From: Isoetes taiwanensis
Taxonomy: Eukaryota > Streptophyta > Lycopodiopsida > Isoetales > Isoetaceae
Direction: 5' to 3'
DNA length: 64,000 bases
Assembly (NCBI GenBank): GCA_021234155.1
Contig: JAJEKV010000415.1
Span: 91,141 to 155,140 of the forward strand
Below the pieces are notes generated by a model. That model saw only the letters and a list, made by a program, of their open reading frames with translations, made no database searches and was not told the DNA's origin. The position numbers were made by a program, and so were the translations under genes. Positions 47,250 to 57,732 of this stretch are shown one piece after another (positions within the stretch are counted from its first letter, which is position 1; each line of letters opens with the position of its first letter).

Positions 47250-48860
47250 CTAAGTCAGTGCAAAGTGAACCTTTTTTCGTCCCTCATGAGGAAGGGTGTC
47301 AACTGCAAAGGCGGTTTGCGTGTCCTTCGAATAATAGTCAAGGGGCGTGATGCCTTGGTGCGGCGTGAAACTAGACCAACCCAATTTGACGGTATGCGGG
47401 AGGATTAAGTGCACGAAAAATTTCCTCTTGGGCTTGTTGATCCGGTGAGGTTGATTTCTTTGGAGCTGGTTGATAAGCGTGATTGCGTAGGGCTCTTGGG
47501 GGCTTCTTAAGAACTGGTCGGGGCCTTGTTTGCCATTAGCTAGCCAGAGTTGGTAAGCCGTGAGAGGCGGGACCGATGTGGTCCGATTGGTACCGGTGAA
47601 GCCGTACCTGAACTGTGGAAGTTGAGGACACGCCATGGTGGTATGACCCCATTCTGACAAAGTGATAGCACCGAGCTTTAGAAGGATCAAAAGGAGGGCG
47701 TTGGTTGGATCCCCGTGGTTGGTCCCATTCTCGATAGAGTTGCGTGGGCTGCACTTTTGAAGAGGTGGTAGCGATAGCGCGATTGTGGCTGAGGTGTGGT
47801 TTGCACTTGATAAACCATTTTGTTGTTGGAGCGGTGTGGGATGAGTGCGAGTGCATTCTTCCGTGGCATGATTGCACATGTTGCATCGCTTGCAATGAGG
47901 CGGGCCATTGGTGGAGTTGCACTCATTGGCCAAATGGCCTTGATATTTGCAAATATGGCACCGATTTGATTTGGCTACTGTGGATTAGCGTGTTGAGGCT
48001 GAACGGCCGTTTTTGTGGAACCATGGCGGGTGGAATGAAGCGGGAGCTCTTGAAGAGCCACGCCGGAGGAAACATTTGACGGAGTGATTGACAAGGTCGA
48101 TAGCTTTGCTCCAAAGTTTTTGGACGCAGTATTGATCATGAGTCGAATAGCGGGAGGAAGTCCTTGGAGAAACCGGACCAAAATGCTGTGTAGGGTACTC
48201 CTTGAGCTTGCTTTAGCGAGAATGTGAAGTCGATCCGCGAAAATCGAGGCGGAACTCCGTGGGCTCTTGTTGAAGTTCATTGAGTTGCTTGAGATGAAGT
48301 TGATCATCATCCGTGGTCCCAGAATGAGAGAGAGAAAAGCAAAGGCGCATTCCGGACCCGATCTTGTTTCCAATGGCTTTTGTTGGACATGAGCCATTGA
48401 TGAGGAGAGCCACGCAAAGTGTGGTGGAAAAGATGTGAAATTTTAGTTGAGGTTGCGGCGTGCCCATTTAGGACAGACTAGAGCCTCAAATTCTTCCATG
48501 TGGGCTGAGCACTTTGGTCTAGCGGTTTGCCTTTCGTGTTGCCAAAGGTGGGATAAAGTTTCGAGTCCGAAAGGTAGATGTGAAAGTCTGCCGGGCTGAC
48601 AGAACGGGATAGTGAGGATATTGAGGTTGAGGTGGATTTGGCATTGTGCCCCCGGCGGACCTCGATGAAGGGGTGGCTAGCGGTTGAGAAACCGAAGTAG
48701 CCGGAGCATTGGTTTTGAGATACGTAAGGTTGTAAGCGAGGGAAGAGCAGTGGGAAACGTAGGGAAAGGATATTCCGGCAGGCGCAAAGGAGACATGTGG
48801 ATAGCCGTGCCCACCGGGGGAGATGATGGTTATGCGGCGAAGAGGCGTATGGCCTCAAGA
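47250..48860 (-). pseudogene. gag of the LTR element (capsid and zinc knuckles)
   Basis: Broken frames from about 48,860 encode a capsid-like region with TLRGSPHQWL near 48,420. Two CX2CX4HX4C zinc knuckles (47,852-47,960) follow: CHICKYQGHLANEC and CKRCNMCNHATEEC, both with all metal ligands. Gag packages the element RNA in particles. Several frameshifts lie in the capsid part. Confidence 0.75.
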
Positions 48861-49207
48861 ATGATGGATGTAGGCATGTTCAGGGGTATGAAAGTACGGT
48901 TGAGAAGGTTGAGCGGATAAGGCCCCGATAGTGATGAGGGGACCGAGGTTGTGAGCAATGTTTGCACGCTTGGGGCGGGAACGGGACTAGACTGACACGA
49001 GGGGTGGGTGGCGTGGATCGAGCCCTAGACCGAAGATGGCCTCCTCTATGTCATAAGCAGATCCATACATGTCGCGAAACGGTTTCGACGCCGATGGCGC
49101 TCCAAGCGAGATGCCGTCGAGAAAGGAGTTCTTCCGGGCGTGAAATTACTTGGACGCACATGGCGATGTAAGAAAAAGGAGAAAATCGGACCCGGCAGCG
49201 GCGGCGG

Positions 49208-49800
49208 TGTTTGGGGTCCGGGTTCGAACTCTCGAAGAGCGACCCTGCTGGAGGACCCGTGGATCTAACGGGGAGAGTAGGGGACTATGTCACAGCGGGA
49301 TTTCTTTGAAAGAGAAGAAAAGAAGAGAACAGAACAAATGAGAGAAAGATGATAAGCTTCCTTGATATCAATGATGAAAATACATGAGCTCTCGCGAATA
49401 GAGAGAGAAAACCGAAAGGAGACAAGACTCAAAACTCATCTAAAAACTTATGAGCTAACTCTACTCATATATATAGTACAATGGCCTTGGGCCCAATATA
49501 GACACTCGGTGATCTCGGGTGCCGACTCCTGGAAGGAGGCCTGATTTGCAGGAATGTTGGCGGTGCCTCTTGAAGTGCCTAGAATCACGCTGGACGCCGA
49601 CGCAGGCGGTGTCGGGCCGTCACTTGTCCGAGCGGGCGCCTCTTGTTGATGTGACCAAAGGCTTTGGCTGGCGGGCTTTCGGCTGCTTAGTCTTCTGTGG
49701 AGGCTTGGATGTCTGACCCGTGGTTGACTGAGGATCTTTGAGCTTGACCTGGTCTGATGTATGCATGAATAGTCCTGTACCAGGAGGCACAGGACTAACA
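49208..49800 (-). repeat. 5' LTR
   Basis: Read on the minus strand it starts TGTTAGTCCTGTGCCTCC and ends CCCAAACA. A TATA-like stretch (tatatata, about 49,467) is shared with the other two copies and may be the promoter. The following bases on the minus strand, ccgccgccgctgccgggtcc, weakly resemble the tRNA-Asp-type primer site of some plant gypsy elements; that assignment is uncertain. Confidence 0.92.
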
Positions 49801-49989
49801 TTATGCTACATATTTATGCTGTTCTTAGTCTTTCCCTAGCTCTTGTGTCTTAGAATTTACCTACAATCTTTCTTTCTTTTAACTTTTCTTTGTTTTCTTC
49901 TACATTGCTTATGTACACCTATTCCAGAATACGTGTTTCTCATTCACTCTTTGTCCTTTTGAATGTACGCATCAGTCTGACCTGTACCT

Positions 49990-51538
49990 TATGTCTTTAC
50001 AGCTCAAGCAAACAAAATCCTTCTGGCAGAAAGCCTCCTCTGAAGCTAAAGAAGCCTCAAGATCCACAGGCGCGCAGGTATGAGACCACAGAACCTGAAG
50101 TTTTTGAATGCCTGCATCAATGGTTTATTCAGTGAGGAATGGATAAAAAATATAGCGCCATCACCTTCTTGTTTGTCTGTAACAAGAAGGGCATGTCTCA
50201 GTACGCCGAAAAAGATTTTATATTCATGGGTACTTTAAGAGACGTGAGTGCCTTGGCCTCGCCACCTGGGGAGGGAGAAAGAATAAGTTGTACCACTTCA
50301 CAAGGAGCCTTCTCACAAGAGTACACACGAGTCGACAGGAAGCACTGGATGTCAGTTCATCGGAGGAAGAAGAGGTCGAGTCTGAGTACATTGTATCCCG
50401 TGAAGGTTCAAGTAGTGAATCCGAGGAAACTGAGGTCTTGCCTTCTAAAATGTCTGACAAAAAACTAGTGGCTGGTCAGATAGCTGCAAAGGAGCCAAAG
50501 AAGTCTGTGAAGAGAAAAACTTTGAGTTTAGGCACTATTTCAACAGAGCCTGCACCGAAGAAAACAAGGGGCAAGGGCAGGGAGAAGGCATCTGGAGTTC
50601 CCATAAAAGATAAGAAGCTGGATAAGACCAGCGAGAAACTTGAAAAAATAAACCAGATCAAAATGGCCCAGGGTGTTATTTATCTCCGGGTCACTTCCAT
50701 GAAATTGCGTTCTAAAAACGAAAGTGGAGAGAGACCATTGCAAGTGAGAAGGATTTATTCTGATCACTTGAGGAATTTGAAGGAAAGGATTAGAAGTAAT
50801 CCTCAGGCTCATGTGGCACTCATTGTGGTCTTGGTTGACAGAAGCCAGTGTATGGACCCAGCCGATTACGATAAGGAGGAAGCAGAAAACTACGTGCTGG
50901 GAGGTAACCACAGTTTCAAGGCCAGAAGACAACTTTACAAGGAGAAGCAAAATATTCGATACCTTAATGTGATATGTGCTGTCTACTTTGGCTTGGAAGA
51001 TGATGAAGCTAAAATACTGGCCAACAGTCATAATGCTGATAATGAATACAAGCTCAAGATGACCTTTGTTGATAAATTAGATTTATGCATAGAGAGTATG
51101 TCCTCTTTAAAGAGAAGTTTGGTGAACCTCTAAGAACACCTGCCAACTGGTTGGACTTGAAAGAACAATGTGTTGTCGAATGTTGCCTGAAGTTTATATG
51201 ATGAAGCAAACAAAAGGGCAATACTTGTAGGGCACAACAACTGGTTCCAGCTTGCATTTAGGGAGGGCCGTATTCTGGAATACTGTTGTTGAAGTTTGCT
51301 TACTGACCTTTTGCTGTTGTTTTAGATCTGGGAGTTACAAAACCAAATTTTTGATATCTTTGAATGTGATGAGCTTAAAAGTAAGGACAAGGTCTTTGAC
51401 AAAAAGAAGGAAAGTGATGTTCCTAAAAAAAAGGACCAGTACAGCCTGGAGAGAACTACAAGGCTTTCAAGATATGGAATTGCTAGAAAATTTGTTGCAA
51501 AAAAGTTTTTAGTTTGGAAGAAATGTCCAAGGACTTGC
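49990..51538 (+). pseudogene. Broken gene for a protein with a ParB-like domain
   Basis: The main frame (50,288-51,133) has an acidic/Ser start (VSSSEEEEVESEY), a Lys-rich linker, then a ParB/Srx-like block at residues about 125-255: QVRRIYSDHLRNLKERI, NYVLGGNHSFKARRQLYKE and DEAKILANSHNADNEYKLKM. In ParB-like proteins the GGNH/GNHR loop lies in the nucleotide-binding or catalytic site. A shift near 51,090 continues the sense in another frame (KFGEPLRTPANWLDLKEQC, then ANKRAILVGHNNWFQLAF). A likely intron ends ttttag at about 51,330, and a final exon reads IWELQNQIFDIFECDELKSK. Upstream, other frames extend it left to near 49,990. It is cut off by LTR elements on both sides. Family assignment is by eye. 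Confidence 0.45.
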
Positions 51539-51549
51539 ACAAGTATGTT

Positions 51550-52229
51550 TTAATTCATACCATACAGATTTCCCACTCCTTTACCAAGAAATTTTAATAT
51601 ATTCCCTTCATAGATTTTATATTCCATCTGCTCAAAGACCACTTTGAACCCCATATCGACTAGTTGACAGACTGAAATAAGGTTTCTAACTAGACTAGGC
51701 ACACATAGAACATTTTTCAAGTCTATAGCATTTCCTTCCAAATCATAAAGTTCTAATACTCCTACTTGCTCTATTTTTTGCAGTTGCCCATTTCCAACTT
51801 GGATATGACCTCCCATGTTTCCACTGCATTCTTTAAGTATTTTGGATGTGCATGCTATGGATTTCTCAGCTCCACTATCTATAGTTATGAAGTCATCATC
51901 TCTAGGAACACATTAGATTTTCTTACCTCATCTTCATCATTTGGTTCATCTTCCAACTTAACCTCCTCTGCAATGTTGGCTTCATGACTAGGAGTTCTTC
52001 CCCTGCCTCAACCTCTTCCCCTTGATCCAGAACCTCTGCCACCTTTTAGTTTTCCCCTGAAATCATTATTCTTTGGTGTAGAGCAGGTTGAGGCAATATG
52101 CCCCCTGCCACCACAGTTATAATAGTGAATTTCTTTTGATAATGTTAGACAGTTGACCTTAAGATGGCCATACTTGTTACAATTAAAGCATGGTCCTAGT
52201 TTGCTGTCATTTTCCCCTTTTACATACAA
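51550..52229 (-). pseudogene. copia zinc knuckles, protease and pre-integrase region
   Basis: It has zinc knuckles CFNCNKYGHLKVNC and a second one with the first Cys replaced by Tyr (YNCGGRGHIASTC). A protease active site, TIDSGAEKSIA (about 51,895-51,865), comes next, then VLCVPSLVRNLISVCQLVDM of the GAG-pre-integrase region. A stop falls within the protease segment in the main frame. Confidence 0.85.
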
Positions 52230-54055
52230 TATTTGTGAGGCTTCCTACTGAGAAGCAGTTGACATCATGGGCAGAACATACTGGTGTACGTGTTGTAGGG
52301 CAGGCAGGCTTTCGTCCATGCCATTCTACAATAGACCATATTTTCACATTGCGCATGCTTATTGAACATAGTAGAAGTTTGAAACAAGACCTCTATATAT
52401 GCTTTGTGCATTTTACTTCTGCTTTTGATACAGTACCACGCGAGCTTCTTTGGCAGCGCTTGCAGGCACTTGGGGTTCCACAAGATCTTCAAAATGCAGT
52501 TTATCGGCTCTATGAAAGGGTTTTTGCTAAATTTCCAGCATCAGGTACTCAAATCACTAGCAATATTGGAGTTCGTCAGGGTTACCCTTTATCTCTTACA
52601 CTCTTTGGCTTGTACATTGATCAATTGGAAGAATGGCTTGATAATCATGGCGGCGGAGGTCCACATTTGGCACACTATATCATTAGGCAACTTATGTATG
52701 CTGATGATGTTTCACTTCTGGCACATACCGCTGCTAGTATGGAGCAACATTTACATGCTCTACACAGCTTTTGTGAGAACACAGGTTTGCGTGTTAATCT
52801 CCAAAAGACCAAGCTTTTGGTAGTTCAATCTTCTCGTCACAATGTTCCCCCTATGCACTATGATAGCCGCGAAGTTGAAGTTGTAGATAGCTACAAGTAT
52901 CTTGGTGTAGAATTCTGTAAGAACACACTTTGGGAACAGTGTATTACCAAGCGGGTGGCTGCTGGATGGAGAGCACTCTATGCAATGCAAAACAATTGTT
53001 TTCACGCAGAAATTCATGATTGGCCACGGAAAGCCCACTTGTTTTGGGCTTTGGTAGAGCCTGTTTTACTGTATGGTTCTGAAGTGTGGGGGGCTGCCAT
53101 TAGTGCCAGTGCTTGGGAGAGCTTGGAGCGGGTGCAAAAGTCCTTTCTCACTTACAGCCTCGGAGTTAAAACAACGGTGCCCTATGCTATTCTTTTACAA
53201 GAGACAGGTTTTTGGCCTCCTCAACATTCTGCCATGAAGCGCCATCTCCACTATATCTGCAAGGTGCACCACATGGATGATGTTAGGTATCCTGTGCTTG
53301 CACTTGCCATGGCCGAATCTCCTCAGAGTTTGAAACGATGTTGGAAAGAGCATTGCACTACATGGTTTGCCCGTTGAGCTGTGCAACCAGAGCACTGCCT
53401 GATGCTTGCCAGTTCTGATCCTGAGCTTTTGCAACAATATCTCAATGGTCGTTTTTCTCAAAAGATATGGGACGCAGTTACTTTGGCCCAAGTGAAAACT
53501 GGTCATTATCATGCACACATAAATCCCACCTTGGCACCAGGGCCCCAAGCTTATTTGTTTGCTTCATTGTCCAGGAACAAGCTTGTAGCTATTGCATCAA
53601 TTCACACGGGGTCCCACAGGCTACGGATTGAGACAGGTAGATGGGAGCAGCCACAATTGCCGCGAGAAGCGAGACTATGTGCCTGTTGTAAGTTACAGGT
53701 TATTGAAGATGAAAGCCATACTCTTCTGAGTTGCCCTGCTTTTGAGATAGTCCGGAATCATTTTTTGACCTTAGCATTCCATTCCACGCTTCCACAACTT
53801 CTCAGAGCACCATCTGTGCATGACTTGGCATTAAATATACTTGAGGTTCTAGATAAACGTCTGCAATTACTGAGCCCTCAGTAGTCATTATCTCTGCTTG
53901 TCTAGTATCATCATTATTGCAAAGGTTTTTCCCTTGAAAACCTTTCGAGGCAGGGGTTTTTTAATCCTAGTAGTAATGATTGTACTAGCCCATTGTATGG
54001 ATCCCATGACCTATTGATCTCCGTGGACGTTAAAAAAACTATTCTATTCTATTCC
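52228..54055 (+). mobile_element. LINE-c, 5'-truncated, plus strand
   Basis: It starts within the reverse transcriptase domain and ends with the family 3' signature (tgatctccgtggacgttaaa, about 54,014-54,033) and an ATTCT-type tail (ctattctattctattc). It is inserted in the copia gag, in opposite orientation. It is the best-preserved copy of the LINE-a/b/c family and so probably the youngest. Confidence 0.88.
52229..53884 (+). pseudogene. LINE-c reverse transcriptase and C-terminal domain
   Basis: An open run of about 380 codons covers the RT core: QAGFRPCHSTIDHIFTLRML, motif A as FVHFTSAFDTV, NIGVRQGYPLSLTLFGLYID and motif C MYADDVSLL. The motif A catalytic Asp position (FVDF in LINE-b) is His here, which should abolish polymerase activity. 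A single TGA at 53,375-53,377 is followed in the same frame by the C-terminal part with TGSHRLRIETGRW and the zinc-binding CACCKLQV...ESHTLLSC, ending at 53,884. RT copies element RNA at the nicked target. Confidence 0.88.
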
Positions 54056-54690
54056 TCACCTAACACTTTGCCTTGCTCAATTTATGTTTTAAGCATTCTT
54101 TCTGCTTCAATCTTTGTTTTTGCAATGGTTCTCATAAACATAGATATATTACCTAGACTGGATACTACTCGAGACATGGCCAATACTTGTTGTTGCTGAG
54201 TATACATTACTCTGCTCAAATTTCTGAAGAAAGTCATTAATGTCATCATTTTCATGAAATTTGAGCCTCCTTAGTTCATTCTCCAGTACATCTATTTGTG
54301 AGGATGTCTTTTCCTCATAATTTGTTATCATGTAATTCCACATTTGCTTGGGTGTCATACCCCTTAATTCTAGCACAATGCTGGAACTTACCTTACACAT
54401 GATAATGCCTTGGGCTTCCCTAGTCCTGGCATTATCTCCCACTCCCCTTCTTGCTAATGTCTCACTGATAACTTCAACCGTTTCTCCATCAGTTGAGTTA
54501 AAAATTCCTTCAACAGTTCTACTCGTGAAACTCCTGATTCTAGATTCTTCTTCAGCAGAATCTATCAGATCCCACAGGTCTTCTACCTGCAATACGTGCT
54601 TGATCTTCTCCTTCCAAACTTGGAAGCCAGAGTCTCCTTTGAAAACATCTATGGCACTTAAGTGGCCTGCTCCAAATCTGCTGCACATTT
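54056..54690 (-). pseudogene. copia gag, N-terminal part
   Basis: The frame from 54,688 encodes FQVWKEKIKHVLQVEDLWDL, MCKVSSSIVLELRGMTPKQM and EKTSSQIDVLENELRRLKFH, the gag-polypeptide/UBN2 pattern of copia elements. It remains largely open to 54,149 and then shifts. The continuation lies beyond LINE-c. Confidence 0.85.
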
Positions 54691-54701
54691 TGCTGTAACT
54701 A

Positions 54702-54713
54702 GCTCTGATACCA
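54702..54713 (-). promoter_or_regulatory. Primer binding site for initiator tRNA-Met
   Basis: The minus strand reads TGGTATCAGAGC, the canonical complement of the 3' end of plant initiator tRNA-Met, one base inside the LTR. It primes minus-strand DNA synthesis in most plant copia elements. Confidence 0.93.
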
Positions 54714-54714
54714 A

Positions 54715-55092
54715 TGTTAGTATCTAGACAGAAATATTAACTAATAGCAATGTATGTTTGGATACAAACACCCTGATTTACTTCACACAACTTGATCTCA
54801 AATTAATGCCATTGTCAATTAAGAGACCTTATACAATTCAAGTCATAAGTAGCTTTCAATTTAATAGCTAGGCTAATCCAATTCTTCTAATCACATATGT
54901 ATTTTGAAAGCTAGTATTTTCTTTGAAGACCAAACCATCATAATAGACCAAGTACAAAATCATTTTGAACGTACCGATACTGAACTTGAATCAATTTTCC
55001 TCTGTATCGCATTCTGTCGATTCTCATTGTATTTACATTGTTGGGCCCGGCGGTTGTGGCAACGACCGAGCTTCCATAATCTGTCTGTAACA
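54715..55092 (-). repeat. Putative copia 5' LTR
   Basis: It begins tgttagtatc directly beside the primer site and is proposed to end ctgtctgtaaca at 55,092, giving TGTTA...TAACA ends. The inner end is secure. The outer end is a guess because no second LTR is present for comparison. Confidence 0.5.
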
Positions 55093-55765
55093 TAATCATT
55101 CGACCGAGATTGATCGAGCATGGACTGGCTTTCGTCTATTGGACCGAAATTATATTAGGTCAACTTTCTTAAAATATAAATCTATCAATGGTTTAACTTT
55201 CAAATGCAAATACAGTTCCCTATACAAGCGACCTTTGACCTTTAGATGTAACTGCACCCATTATATACAGCTCCCTATACAAGAAACCTTTGACCTTGAG
55301 ATGTAACTGCACTCATTAATAATTTAAGTTTAATCTCCTTAGCTCATACAGCATAGGGCAGTTTATGCTGGTACCACATATCTGGCTTAACTGTGTCAGT
55401 CCAATTTCATCAGTCCAACTTCATATTCATATTTCATTCCCCTATGGTCACACCCTGTTTCATGCTAATACTTTGAAATCTTTCTGTCATATAAATAATC
55501 ACCATATAAACAATCATGAGATGAACTTTAACTCAACAATAGGATGCTCCCATTATGTAAATATGGAACATCTCATTTTCTAGCAATACTATTACCAGGA
55601 AAGGCCCTCCATCTGACTCGGACCACTTGTGTCTGAGCGAAGGACACGGAGGTGTTATTCATCCCATGCCTTCTTTAAAATATCCTATACAACGAAGCGT
55701 ACATATATGTTAGCATATCTATCATCAATACGACGATCAACATACTATCAACATATGTCATGCAT
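55093..55765. other. No gene; flank of the copia LTR
   Basis: A phrase of the form acagttccctatacaag.gacctttgacctt is repeated at about 55,213 and 55,266. Otherwise nothing recognisable. Confidence 0.45.
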
Positions 55766-56130
55766 CATAAATAAGGGTCCTACTCCGGTCTTAAGCTCAA
55801 AGGGGTCAACTAATGATCAAGATCTCCGAATAACAACGGACAAAACCACGACAATGGCGTTGGCTGGCATAGAACATTGGCTAGGGCAGTCCACTCCATC
55901 CGCCCCTCCGGTGCACACTTTACAAATAGGTTGAAACCTGTCGTGGTGTGGTTGTAGCCATTTGGAGATGCAATCTCATGCCTTATGAGACTACTTCAGC
56001 TTGCATCTTCCCCGTCCAATGAGGCAGGAAAGGGACAAGTCCCTTCCCGAAGCACATTGGTTTCATCAGTAGCTAGAGGATCGTGGCAATACACGTTCGT
56101 ACCCGACTTAAATCCCCCAAAATCCATAGA
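55766..56130. repeat. Dispersed repeat, related to 36,390-36,740
   Basis: It shares the ordered blocks described for 36,390-36,740, in the same orientation. The region up to 56,320 (cccaggattcctttcgggat onward) may be part of the same repeat. Confidence 0.6.
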
Positions 56131-56917
56131 TCAACCTTGGCTGCATCTATCGAGCCCAGGATTCCTTTCGGGATGCTCAGTACGGCCCAATCTCCACTTC
56201 ACCATTCTATCTATTGTCTGGTACCCAATCATAGCATAGCATCTACAGCCAGAAGGGCTCTTGGGTACAGGCCGCATTTAATGGAATTCTAGCCAGAAAT
56301 ATCTATATTCCTACTAGCTTTTAGGTTTCTACCCTCCTTTATCCCACAAGCATAAATCCATCCATAACTTCAAATTGAGAATCAATATAAGATTAATCAT
56401 CCAACAAATCACACAAGGATTAAGACTTAACTAGAAACTCAAGCTATCTACTCTTACTAACCGGTATATTGGCTAGACCTATTGTCTCTCAAGTTCTCCA
56501 TGTTCTTCAGGTTGAACAAGCTGCTTCTCCTCCTCTAAAGTCCCCCAAATCGATTTGGGACAATTTGATGGGGTAGCTCAAGTTTGAGTGACCTTTGTTT
56601 AGCAACTACTTCTAATTTATTATTAATTAACTAATTTTGCATAAACAGCTATTAAATTAGTATTTAATTTAGCATAGCTAACATTTCCCCATTAATTAAT
56701 CACATGAATACCATTAAGTACTCAAGTTTGCATGTCACGTATTTTGTACATATCTTCTTATATTATAATGTTTATATCGTAGGTCTTCAATCTTGTCCTA
56801 GATCGGATGGTTGAGGATTTGATGGACCAATGGTGAAGATGATGTGTGCATGTCTTCAGCCAATAATCCATCTTCACCATTGCTTCAATACGATTCACTC
56901 AATCTAACATCCAAAGG
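56131..56917. other. AT-rich sequence, nothing recognised
   Basis: There are only AT-rich stretches, with repeated attaattaa-like runs near 56,620-56,700. Confidence 0.45.
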
Positions 56918-57665
56918 GCGGAAGGGGAAAGGAAAGGGGGAAGGGAAAAATATAGAGGAAAACGAAGAAAATGGAAAATGATGGAAAAAGGGGAAAAGGG
57001 CAAAAGAAAAGGGATATAGGGAAAAGAAGATATAGGAAAATATAAATAAAAAGGGAAAAGAGGGGAGGAAAAAAAAAAGAGAAAAGGGGGAAGGGAGAAA
57101 AGGAAGGGAAGGGGAAAAAGCAAAATGAAGGAGAAAATAAAAAAGGGAAAGGTAAAAGGGCCAATGGCCAAAATTCACTTAATTCGACAGTCGAAAAAGG
57201 AAATTGGGAAAAAGGAAAAGGGGAAGTGAAAAAAAGAAAAGAAAAAAAGGGCGGGGGAGAGAGGGTTTGGGGGGTTGTGGGGGGTAGGGTTTAGGGAACA
57301 AGGCAACAAAAGCCAAAAAGAGAAAAGGAGAAAAAGGTAAAAAGGGAAAAAGCAAAAAGGTAAAGCCAGGGGGGATGGAAAAAGTGAAAAGGTAACGGAT
57401 AAAAAAATTGAAAAAGGAAAAAACGGAAAGAAGGAAAAATGTAAAAAGAAAAGAAACAAAAAAAGGGGAAAAAAGTAAAGGAAAAAACTACAACTTAGGA
57501 ATTGAAAAAAGGAAAAAGAAAAGAAGGGGAAAAGGGAAAAATGTAAGAAGTGAAAAAAAAAAAAAAAAAAAAAAGAAAGGAAAGAAATGGGAAAAAGATA
57601 GATGACAAAAATGAAGAAAAGGTAGGGACAGAGCAAAATGAAAAGGGAAAGGGATAGTGCTTTCT
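56918..57665. repeat. Polypurine tract of about 750 bases
   Basis: The plus strand is almost entirely A and G (patterns such as aaaggggaaaaggg), broken by occasional T or C. The opposite strand is polypyrimidine. Apparent Phe/Pro/Ser-rich open frames on the minus strand are a by-product of this composition. The tract resumes at about 57,845-57,975 in the duplicated unit. Confidence 0.92.
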
Positions 57666-57703
57666 CTATTACGGCCCAAAACATTTACAGGCTCTCAACT
57701 TAG

Positions 57704-57732
57704 GCCCAGCAATGCTGGGCACCATTACTAAT
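57704..57732 (+). mobile_element. Helitron-like 3' terminus, copy 1
   Basis: A perfect hairpin, gcccagc aat gctgggc, is followed by accatta and CTAAT. The spacing (12 bases from hairpin to end) is the same as at 6638. The following base is A. It is adjacent to a C-rich run that could instead be a gypsy polypurine tract read on the minus strand, so an alternative is the edge of an LTR. Confidence 0.5.

Larger units (their letters stand above)
38655..49800 (-). mobile_element. Complete Ty3/gypsy-type LTR retrotransposon, minus strand
   Basis: Two LTRs of 585 and 593 bases (38,655-39,239 and 49,208-49,800) bound about 10 kb of internal sequence. A perfect 5-bp target duplication, ttatg, flanks the element (38,650-38,654 and 49,801-49,805). 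Internal order on the minus strand is gag with two zinc knuckles, protease, reverse transcriptase, RNase H and integrase: the Ty3/gypsy order. About 3 kb of additional coding sequence then precedes the 3' LTR. Pol frames carry many small indels. Size and layout resemble the non-chromodomain (Tat/Athila-type) elements of plants. The solo LTR at 24,467 belongs to the same family. Confidence 0.93.
51545..55092 (-). mobile_element. Ty1/copia element, 5' half only, minus strand
   Basis: On the minus strand the order is 5' LTR (55,092-54,715), initiator-Met primer site, gag, zinc knuckles, protease and the pre-integrase region. The sequence then stops at about 51,545 against the ParB-like gene. Integrase, reverse transcriptase and the 3' LTR are absent. 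LINE-c is inserted in the gag region between 54,055 and 52,228. Confidence 0.85.

Noticed and set aside
56885-57684. Phe/Pro/Ser-rich membrane proteins on the minus strand
   Set aside because: The long open frames in several overlapping phases are a by-product of the polypurine tract.
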